In this document: positions 57,822 to 64,000 of the stretch, piece by piece | How positions within the stretch are numbered: position 1 is the stretch's first letter | Layout: the number at the start of each line of letters is the position of its first letter | Assembly (NCBI RefSeq): GCF_030817655.1 | Contig: NZ_JAUSZM010000003.1 | Span: 5,890,001-5,954,000 of the forward strand | Length of the DNA: 64,000 nt | DNA from: Streptomyces sp. V4I2 | GTDB lineage: Bacteria; Actinomycetota; Actinomycetes; Streptomycetales; Streptomycetaceae | Reading direction: 5' to 3' | Notes under the pieces: generated by a model | Databases searched by the model: none | Told to the model about the DNA's origin: nothing | The model's input: the letters and a program-made list of their open reading frames with translations, nothing else | Translations under genes and position numbers: made by a program

Positions 57822-58285
57822 GCTCGGTCGAGGCGCGGCTGGCCGAGCTGGGGCTGACGCTCCCGGAAGTCGTTCCGCCGCTCGCCGCGTACCAGCCGGC
57901 TGTGCAGTCCGGTGTGTACGTCTACACCTCCGGCCAGCTGCCGATGGTGGAGGGCAAGCTTCCGGTCACCGGCAAGGTAGGTGCGGAGGTCACGGCCGAG
58001 GAGGCCAAGGAGCTGGCGCGCATCTGCGCGCTGAACGCCCTGGCCGCCGTGAAGTCCGTCGCGGGCGACCTCGACCGGGTGGCGCGCGTGGTGAAGGTGG
58101 TCGGCTTCGTGGCGTCCGCGTCCGACTTCACCGGTCAGCCCGGCGTCATCAACGGCGCGAGTGAGCTGCTGGGTGAGGTGCTGGGCGACAAGGGCGTGCA
58201 TGCGCGGAGCGCGGTGGGGGTGGCGGTGCTGCCGCTGGACGCGCCGGTGGAGGTTGAGGTTCAGGTGGAGCTGACGGGGGCGTAG
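57818..58285 (+). CDS. RidA family protein
   Basis: 155 residues from GTG 57818. RidA/YjgF/UK114 fold of the longer actinobacterial type: YVYTSGQLPMVEGKLPVTGKVG, CALNALAAVKSVAGDLDRVARVVKVVGFVAS, and HARSAVGVAVLPLDAPVEVEVQVEL. The catalytic Arg of canonical RidA (RxxVxxxxLP) appears as HARSAVGVAVLP. It is predicted to hydrolyse reactive imines/enamines. Coupled to DUF4177. Confidence 0.9.
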   Translation: MSSVEARLAELGLTLPEVVPPLAAYQPAVQSGVYVYTSGQLPMVEGKLPVTGKVGAEVTAEEAKELARICALNALAAVKSVAGDLDRVARVVKVVGFVASASDFTGQPGVINGASELLGEVLGDKGVHARSAVGVAVLPLDAPVEVEVQVELTGA

Positions 58286-58788
58286 GGCGGCTGCGGATGC
58301 CCTGTGCGGATGCCTGCGGCGGCCTGTGCGGGTTGGGTGGGGGTGCGCGTAGCGCCTGCGGTTGCGTTGTGGGTCGGAGCCGCGTCGGGGGGTGTCCGTC
58401 CTCGGAACGGCGCGGAATCGGTCACCTACCAACGCGCCCGTGTTGACGCGCCAACCGCTGCGGGCGGACCCCCCCGACACGTCCCCTTGCCGCCGTACGC
58501 GAGTGCGGGAGCGTCCACCTTCCGGCGGCCACCTTTCGGCCGACCGAGTCGGAGAACACCCGCTGGGGGCGCAGCGGGTGTGGGTGTGGCCCGTTTCTCG
58601 GCCGACCCAGTCGGGCGGTGGACGGTGGGGGTTGGGAATGCCCACCCTCCCGCTGGGGGCGGAGCCCCCGGGGACGCCCGCGCCCGTGCCTCGTGACTGG
58701 ACAACGGGCTGGTACCTCGTCGTCCCGAGGTCGGCGGCAGCACCTGGCTGCTCTCGAACATCCGCGCACCAAGAGATAGCCTCCGCCC
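58286..58788. repeat. Intergenic GC-rich repeats
   Basis: 500 bp without a gene. Two similar blocks (58536-58575 and 58598-58670) contain CGGCCGACC-A/G-GTCGG and CCCGCTGGGGGC-type hairpins, including GCTGGGGGCGGAGCCCC (58651-58667). These resemble the GC-rich repeats common between Streptomyces genes. Confidence 0.5.
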
Positions 58789-59670
58789 ATGGCAAACGGG
58801 CAGTGGTACCCCCCGGAGTGGCCCGACCGTATCCGTGCCCTGACGGACGGCACGCTTACGCCGGTCAGTCCTAAGCGCGCAGCCACCGTCATGCTCCTGA
58901 AGGACACCGACGCCGGCATTGCCGTGCACATGCTGCGCAGACGGGCCTCGATGGCCTTCGCAGGAGGCGCGTACGCGTACCCGGGCGGCGGTGTGGACCC
59001 CCGTGACGACGACCGTCACGTCCGCTGGGCGGGCCCCACGCGCGCGTGGTGGGCGGACAGGCTCGGCGTGGACGAGGCGGCGGCCCAGGCGATCGTCTGC
59101 GCGGCCGTGCGGGAGACGTACGAGGAGGCGGGCGTCCTTCTCGCCGGCCCGGCGTCGGACTCCGTGGTCGGCGACACCACGGGCCCGGACTGGGAGGCGG
59201 ACCGGGCGGCCCTGGTCGACCGCGAGCTGTCCTTCGCCGAGTTCCTGGACCGGCGGGGACTGGTACTGCGCTCCGATCTGCTGGGTGCCTGGACGCGCTG
59301 GATCACCCCGGAGTTCGAGTCCCGGCGCTATGACACGTGGTTCTTCGTCGCCGCCCTCCCTGAAGGCCAGCGCACGCGCAACGCCTCCACGGAGGCCGAT
59401 CGCACGGTGTGGATCCGGCCCGAGGACGCGGCGGGCTCGTACGACAAGGGCGAGCTGCTGATGATGCCGCCGACGATCGCGACGCTGCGCCAGCTGAGTC
59501 CGTACGGCAGTGCCGCTCAGGCGCTCGCCGCTGCCCCGGAGCGTGATCTGACGCCTGTTCTGGCGCGGGCGCGCATCGAGGGCGAGCAGATCGTGCTGTC
59601 CTGGCCCGGGCACGACGAGTTCACCAAGCACATCACGACCGACCTCCCGACCGGTGGAGCCCCCGCATGA
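58789..59670 (+). CDS. Nudix hydrolase (NUDT19-like)
   Basis: 293 residues from ATG 58789. The Nudix box is split by an insertion as in NUDT19-type proteins: YPGGGVDPRDDD (about 64-75), then AAVRETYEEAGV (about 105-116). Following segments WTRWITPEFESRRYDTWFFVAALPEG match the same subgroup, which acts on CoA derivatives in mammals; the bacterial substrate is unknown. ATGA overlap with the MBL gene. Confidence 0.88.
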   Translation: MANGQWYPPEWPDRIRALTDGTLTPVSPKRAATVMLLKDTDAGIAVHMLRRRASMAFAGGAYAYPGGGVDPRDDDRHVRWAGPTRAWWADRLGVDEAAAQAIVCAAVRETYEEAGVLLAGPASDSVVGDTTGPDWEADRAALVDRELSFAEFLDRRGLVLRSDLLGAWTRWITPEFESRRYDTWFFVAALPEGQRTRNASTEADRTVWIRPEDAAGSYDKGELLMMPPTIATLRQLSPYGSAAQALAAAPERDLTPVLARARIEGEQIVLSWPGHDEFTKHITTDLPTGGAPA

Positions 59671-60497
59671 CGGACGCAGCAGCCCTTCCCGGCCAGCCAC
59701 GGGGCGCGGTCCTGTCGGGTCCCGCCACCCCGCGTGCCGTCAACGTCCTCGCGCCTAACCCCTCCGCGATGACCCTGGACGGCACGAACACCTGGATCGT
59801 GGCGGAGCCCGACTCGGAGTCGGCCGTCGTGATCGATCCGGGGCCGCTGGACGACGGCCACCTGCGCAATGTCGTCGCCATGGCGGAGAAGGCCGGCAAG
59901 CGCGTCGCCCTGACCCTCCTCACCCACGGCCACCCGGACCACGCGGCCGGCGCCGCCCGCTTCGCCGAGCTGACCGGCACGAAGGTGCGCGCCCTGGACC
60001 CGGCGCTGCGGCTGGGGGAGGAAGGGCTGGGCGCCGGGGACGTGATCCGGGTCGGTGGCCTGGAGCTGAGGGTCGTACCGACTCCCGGGCACACCGCGGA
60101 CTCGCTGTGCTTCCATCTCCCGGCCGATCAGGCGGTCCTGACGGGTGACACCATCCTGGGCCGCGGTACGACCGTCGTGGCCCACCCGGACGGCCGCCTC
60201 GGCGACTACCTGGACACCCTGCGGCGCCTCAGGTCGCTCACGGTGGACGACGGGGTCCATACGGTGCTTCCGGGCCACGGGCCCGTCCTGGAGGACGCCC
60301 AGGGCGCCGTCGAGTTCTACCTCGCCCACCGCGCCCACCGCCTCGCCCAGGTCGAGACGGCCGTGGAGGACGGCTATCGGACGCCCGCCGAGGTCGTCGC
60401 CCATGTGTACGCCGACGTGGACCGCTCCCTTTGGCCGGCCGCCGAGCTGTCGGTACGGGCACAGCTGGAGTACCTGGAGGAGCACGGGCTCATCTAG
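59667..60497 (+). CDS. MBL-fold hydrolase (LACTB2-like)
   Basis: 276 residues from ATG 59667. The zinc site motif LTHGHPDHAAGA (about 90-101), PTPGHTADSLCF and LTGDTILGRGTTVV are present, and the C-terminal helices end in QLEYLEEHGLI. It resembles human LACTB2, an RNA-processing endonuclease; the bacterial substrate is unknown. It is coupled to the Nudix gene, and its end overlaps the convergent nucleotidyltransferase gene by 4 bp. Confidence 0.88.
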   Translation: MTDAAALPGQPRGAVLSGPATPRAVNVLAPNPSAMTLDGTNTWIVAEPDSESAVVIDPGPLDDGHLRNVVAMAEKAGKRVALTLLTHGHPDHAAGAARFAELTGTKVRALDPALRLGEEGLGAGDVIRVGGLELRVVPTPGHTADSLCFHLPADQAVLTGDTILGRGTTVVAHPDGRLGDYLDTLRRLRSLTVDDGVHTVLPGHGPVLEDAQGAVEFYLAHRAHRLAQVETAVEDGYRTPAEVVAHVYADVDRSLWPAAELSVRAQLEYLEEHGLI

Positions 60498-61312
60498 GGC
60501 CTGGGGGCTTTGACGCCGTGCACGCGCGCGTACTCCTCGGCGAGCCACGGTCCCAGGTCGTCGACGTACGAGCGCAGGACTGCCGGGTCGCCGGTCGGCT
60601 CGAAGCCGAGGGCGGCCGCTGTGCGCAGCTGTTCCGCGCGCGCGGGGTAGTACTCGGCGAAGGCCTCGGCCATCTCGCCCAGGTCGCTCGTCCAGCCGTT
60701 CCAGCGGGGCATGACGAGCGTGAACGCCGTGCGGACGAGGCGGCGGGACATGAAGCGTACGAGGGGGCGCAGGGCGGCCTCGGTGTCGTCGGCAGCGGCG
60801 ATCCGCTCGCGCCAGCGGGGGAGGAGCAGGGCGAGGTCCCCGTTCGTCTCGCGGGCCAGGAGGGTGTCGGGGCGGTAGCGCGGCAGGTATTCGGCCAGGT
60901 CTTCGCCGAGCAGGGGGGTGCACAGACAGGCGATGAACCACCCCAGGTCGTACGTCTCCAGGTCGCTCAGCGCTTGCGCCCGGCTGACCAGCAGCGTCCC
61001 GCTCCCGTCGATCTGCGGGAATTCCTTGTCGAGCGTCTCGTCGACGTCGCGGGCGTCGGCCCGGTCCGCGGCGGTGGGCTCCTCGCGCAGCGCGAGCAAC
61101 AGATCGAGATCACTGCGGCCCACGCGCGCGGTGCCGCGCGGAATCGACCCGTAGAGGTACGCGCTGTGCAGCCGGGCCCCGAAGACGTCCAGGAGACGGC
61201 CGCGGGCGGCGGCGACCACGGGGCGGAAGGCGTGCGGGATGCGTCCCAGGGAGCCCTCGCGCTCGATGAAGCCCTGTGTGTCCAGCCCGGGGCGGCGAAC
61301 TGTTTCGGCCAT
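60494..61312 (-). CDS. Nucleotidyltransferase-domain protein
   Basis: 272 residues from ATG 61312. The polymerase-beta-type NTP site is SAYLYGSIPRGTARVGRSDLDLLL (about 50-73), GS-x10-DxD. The rest is helical, with WNGWTSDLGEMAEAFAEYY. The family includes antibiotic nucleotidylyltransferases, but nothing here shows a drug substrate. It is monocistronic and convergent with the MBL gene. Confidence 0.83.
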   Translation of the reverse strand: MAETVRRPGLDTQGFIEREGSLGRIPHAFRPVVAAARGRLLDVFGARLHSAYLYGSIPRGTARVGRSDLDLLLALREEPTAADRADARDVDETLDKEFPQIDGSGTLLVSRAQALSDLETYDLGWFIACLCTPLLGEDLAEYLPRYRPDTLLARETNGDLALLLPRWRERIAAADDTEAALRPLVRFMSRRLVRTAFTLVMPRWNGWTSDLGEMAEAFAEYYPARAEQLRTAAALGFEPTGDPAVLRSYVDDLGPWLAEEYARVHGVKAPRP

Positions 61313-61383
61313 GGGATCACTGTGCCGTGAAGGGCAGGCCCGAGCCCGTCATTTACGGCGCGGAGGGGCGCGGTGGTCGCGAG

Positions 61384-61417
61384 GAGGGCCCCGTCTCACC
61401 CAGGAGACGGGGCCCTC
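61384..61417 (-). terminator. crp terminator
   Basis: GAGGGCCCCGTCTC / GAGACGGGGCCCTC (61384-61397, 61404-61417), a perfect 14-bp stem with a 6-nt loop, 23 bp past the crp stop. Confidence 0.8.
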
Positions 61418-61439
61418 GTCGACGTACGCCTTGGGGTGC

Positions 61440-62114
61440 CTAGCGTGAGCGCTTCGCGAGCCGCTCGACGTCGAGCAGGATCACGGCCCTTGCCTCCAGG
61501 CGGAGCCATCCGCGGCCCGCGAAGTCGGCCAGCGCCTTGTTCACGGTCTCGCGGGACGCGCCGACCAGCTGGGCCAGCTCCTCCTGCGTGAGGTCGTGGA
61601 CGACGTGGATGCCCTCCTCGGACTGCACGCCGAAGCGGCGGGAGAGGTCGAGCAGCGCGCGGGCCACGCGGCCGGGGACGTCCGAGAAGACCAGGTCGGA
61701 CATCGCGTCGTTGGTGCGCCGCAGGCGGCGGGCGACGGCGCGCAGGAGGGCGGTGGCCACCTCGGGCCGGACGTTCAGCCAGGGCTGGAGGTCGCCGTGG
61801 CCGAGGCCCAGCAGCTTGACCTCGGTCAGCGCGGTGGCGGTCGCTGTGCGGGGGCCCGGGTCGAAGAGGGACAGCTCACCGATGAGCTCACCGGGGCCGA
61901 CGACGGCCAGCATGTTCTCGCGCCCGTCGGGGGAGGTGCGGTGGAGCTTCACCTTGCCCTCGGTGACGACGTAGAGCCGATCGCCCGGGTCGCCCTCGTG
62001 GAACAGGGAGTCACCACGTGCGAGGGTCACCTCACTCATGGAGGCGCGCAGTTCCGCGGACTGCTCGTCATCGAGCGCCGCGAAGAGCGGGTTGCGCCGC
62101 AGAACGTCGTCCAC
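61440..62114 (-). CDS. crp: cAMP receptor protein Crp
   Basis: 224 residues from GTG 62114 behind AGGAGA, the same length as S. coelicolor Crp. The cyclic nucleotide-binding domain has GELIGELSLFDPGPRTATA (phosphate-binding cassette), and the C-terminal HTH is LTQEELAQLVGASRETVNKALADF. Crp controls germination and antibiotic production in Streptomyces. Upstream lies a CRP-type palindrome, so autoregulation is likely. Confidence 0.95.
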   Translation of the reverse strand: MDDVLRRNPLFAALDDEQSAELRASMSEVTLARGDSLFHEGDPGDRLYVVTEGKVKLHRTSPDGRENMLAVVGPGELIGELSLFDPGPRTATATALTEVKLLGLGHGDLQPWLNVRPEVATALLRAVARRLRRTNDAMSDLVFSDVPGRVARALLDLSRRFGVQSEEGIHVVHDLTQEELAQLVGASRETVNKALADFAGRGWLRLEARAVILLDVERLAKRSR

Positions 62115-62204
62115 GAGTTCTCTCCTTGTCGACCTGCTCAGGGGATCTTGCTCCCCCTTGGTACCAGGGGACCGTGTTCCCCATTTTGCCGGACGGTCCA
62201 AACA

Positions 62205-62218
62205 GTGTGATCTGTCAC
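62205..62218. promoter_or_regulatory. CRP-type binding site upstream of crp
   Basis: GTGTGATCTGTCAC lies 91 bp before the crp start. It contains the TGTGA/TCACA half-sites and fits the GTG-N6-GNCAC form that I recall for Streptomyces Crp. It could serve crp and the divergent nth gene. Confidence 0.6.
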
Positions 62219-62321
62219 AAGGATGCCGCACAGGTGTGCCGGGGTAAGCGGCAGGGGTCCAATTGAGGGCTGGTCTTCAGGGTCCGGGGCGGATGTCAGT
62301 GCCGGGCTCTAGGCTGGCCGG

Positions 62322-63296
62322 GTGTCCAAATCGCCGGTGAGAGCACAGGCCGAGGGGGCTGGGCGGGTGGTTGTACGTCGAAATTCCGCCGTGGGCGAAC
62401 AGGACCCGGCCGGCGGAAAGAAAACGGCAAAAGCGACAAAGAAAGTTGCGGTGAAAGCGGTGGCTCCGGCGAAGCGAGCGGTGGCTTCGGCCAGTGAGGT
62501 GAAGGCGAGTCCGGTGAGGAAGAGCGAGTCGCACACCGCTCTGGTCCGCCGAGCCCGCCGTATCAACCGCGAGCTCGCGGAGGTCTATCCGTACGCCCAC
62601 CCCGAACTGGACTTCGAGAACCCCTTCCAGCTGGTCGTCGCCACGGTCCTGTCCGCCCAGACCACCGACCTCAGGGTCAACCAGACGACACCCGGCCTCT
62701 TCGCCAAGTACCCGACGCCGGAGGACCTGGCGGCGGCCAACCCGGAGGAGGTCGAGGAGATCCTGCGCCCGACCGGTTTCTTCCGGGCCAAGACCAAGTC
62801 GGTGATAGGGCTGTCGAAGGCCCTGGTGGAGCAGTTCGGCGGAGAGGTCCCCGGGCGGCTCGAGGACCTCGTCAAGCTGCCGGGAGTCGGCCGCAAGACC
62901 GCCTTCGTCGTCCTGGGCAACGCCTTCGGGCGGCCCGGTATCACCGTGGACACGCACTTCCAGCGGCTGGTGCGGCGCTGGCAGTGGACCGACCAGACCG
63001 AGCCCGACAAGATCGAGGCCGCCGTCGGCGCGCTCTTCCCCAAGAGCGAGTGGACGATGCTCTCGCACCACGTGATCTTCCACGGCCGCCGTATCTGCCA
63101 CGCCCGCAAGCCCGCCTGCGGCGCCTGCCCCATCGCCCCGCTCTGCCCGGCGTACGGCGAGGGCGAGACGGACCCGGAGAAGGCGAAGAAGCTCCTCAAG
63201 TACGAGAAGGGCGGCTTCCCGGGCCAGCGCCTGAAGCCCCCGCAGGCATATCTGGACGCGGGCGGGAAACCCGCGCCGCCGCTGGGGGCGGGATGA
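62322..63296 (+). CDS. nth: Endonuclease III
   Basis: 324 residues from GTG 62322. A basic Lys/Ala extension (1-65) precedes the HhH-GPD glycosylase domain: LVVATVLSAQTTD, the helix-hairpin-helix LPGVGRKTAFVV with catalytic Lys, and the catalytic Asp in VDTHFQR. The 4Fe-4S loop C-x6-C-x2-C-x5-C (CHARKPACGACPIAPLC) is complete. It excises oxidised pyrimidines and cleaves AP sites. Divergent from crp. Confidence 0.95.
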   Translation: MSKSPVRAQAEGAGRVVVRRNSAVGEQDPAGGKKTAKATKKVAVKAVAPAKRAVASASEVKASPVRKSESHTALVRRARRINRELAEVYPYAHPELDFENPFQLVVATVLSAQTTDLRVNQTTPGLFAKYPTPEDLAAANPEEVEEILRPTGFFRAKTKSVIGLSKALVEQFGGEVPGRLEDLVKLPGVGRKTAFVVLGNAFGRPGITVDTHFQRLVRRWQWTDQTEPDKIEAAVGALFPKSEWTMLSHHVIFHGRRICHARKPACGACPIAPLCPAYGEGETDPEKAKKLLKYEKGGFPGQRLKPPQAYLDAGGKPAPPLGAG

Positions 63297-63378
63297 CACG
63301 CTTCTGCCTCTGGGCACGTTCCCAGGAACGATCTCGGGGCCGTGGGGCGTTGGATCCAGCAGGACGACGGGGGTGGCG

Positions 63379-64000
63379 ATGACGCGGGCGAGCAACACGC
63401 GGGGCGGTTCGGTGACACTCAGCAAGGAGGGTCTGCCCGCCTGGCTGGATCCGGTGGTGCACGCGGTGGAGACCGTCGAGCCGCTGCAGCTCAGCCGCTT
63501 CCTGCCGCCCAAGGACGGCGCGGGGCGGCAGTCCGCCGTCCTGATCCTCTTCGGCGAGGGCGACGGCGAGCGCGGCCCCGAGCTGCTGCTCATGGAGCGG
63601 GCGAGCTCGCTGCGCTCCCACGCCGGACAGCCCTCCTTCCCCGGCGGCGCGCTCGACCCGGAGGACGGCGACCCGAAGGGCGACGGCCCCCTGTGGGCGG
63701 CCCTGCGTGAGGCCGAGGAGGAGACCGGGCTCGACCCGGTCGGCGTCCAGCTCTTCGGCGTGCTGCCCAAGCTGTACATCCCGGTCAGCGGCTTCGTCGT
63801 GACGCCGGTGCTGGGCTGGTGGCGGGAGCCGACCCCGGTGGGGGTGGTGGATCCGAACGAGACCGCGCGGGTCTTCACCGTCCCCGTGGCGGATCTCACG
63901 GACCCCGGCAACCGCGCCACCACCGTTCACCCCAGCGGTCACCGAGGCCCGGCATTTCTGGTCGAATCGGCCCTCGTGTGGGGGTTCACGGCCGGAATCA
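63379..64000 (+). CDS. CoA pyrophosphatase-type Nudix hydrolase (runs off right edge)
   Basis: Starts at ATG 63379, and the open frame continues to the window end (207 codons). SAVLILFGEG, LRSHAGQPSFPGGALDPEDGD and LREAEEETGLD form the UPF0035 plus Nudix signature of CoA diphosphatases (NudL type). It follows nth by 82 bp, probably in the same transcript, as in other Streptomyces. Confidence 0.87.
   Translation, partial: MTRASNTRGGSVTLSKEGLPAWLDPVVHAVETVEPLQLSRFLPPKDGAGRQSAVLILFGEGDGERGPELLLMERASSLRSHAGQPSFPGGALDPEDGDPKGDGPLWAALREAEEETGLDPVGVQLFGVLPKLYIPVSGFVVTPVLGWWREPTPVGVVDPNETARVFTVPVADLTDPGNRATTVHPSGHRGPAFLVESALVWGFTAGI

Overview
The window is Streptomyces DNA: high G+C coding sequence, frequent GTG starts, ATGA/GTGA gene overlaps, and on the right the conserved Streptomyces block PBP - wblA - two ArsA-like ATPases - RidA - Nudix - MBL - crp - nth - CoA pyrophosphatase. 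In S. coelicolor this block is, from memory, about SCO3580-SCO3568. No species can be named from sequence alone.

Left flank (1-13.8 kb): accessory chromosome with visible decay. It holds the tail of an IS5-like transposase, an orphan 3Fe-4S ferredoxin, a GT2 glycosyltransferase coupled to a UTRA-domain protein that lacks its DNA-binding domain, and a 1320-aa nSTAND1/WD40 protein. A divergent MBL hydrolase / CGNR regulator pair follows, then remnants of an FGGY sugar kinase and a GAF protein, two convergent DUF5994 paralogues, and several unrecognised genes.

Middle (13.8-49.4 kb): two actinomycete integrative and conjugative elements (AICEs) stacked in the same tRNA-Pro(CGG) gene. A 43-bp copy of the tRNA 3' half occurs at 13822, 23034 and 49337; only the last belongs to a complete tRNA. 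Element I (about 9.25 kb) is a compact pSAM2-type element: Pif-like Nudix, KorSA-like GntR, SCO3933-family protein, TraSA-like FtsK translocase, Spd proteins, RepSA, Xis, Int. Element II (about 26.3 kb) has a different replication module (PrimPol and DUF3631 ATPase), TraB with a candidate clt repeat array just downstream, an orphan C5-methyltransferase, and an integrase with an embedded LacI-type HTH. Its left part is cargo: an HNH nuclease, a zinc-ribbon protein, an EVE/DUF3883 nuclease, a double-HTH regulator, and a three-gene AT-richer cluster. That cluster encodes a Trypco1-like protein, an AAA+ ATPase with a C-terminal HTH, and a subtilisin-like S8 protease. The ATPase-protease pair matches the IetAS architecture, known as a plasmid toxin-antitoxin and as an anti-phage system. 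The combination with Trypco1 is the best candidate here for an under-described system.

Right flank (49.3-64 kb): tRNA-Pro(CGG) and core chromosome: Pr6Pr membrane protein, metallophosphoesterase, GatB/YqeY protein, class A PBP, wblA, ArsA pair, DUF4177, RidA, Nudix, MBL hydrolase, nucleotidyltransferase, crp, nth, and the start of a CoA pyrophosphatase gene.

Functional picture: each element carries its own excision, replication and transfer genes with a GntR repressor whose operators are visible. Element II adds several nucleic-acid and protease effectors, so it reads as a mobile defence island parked next to an older pSAM2-like element.
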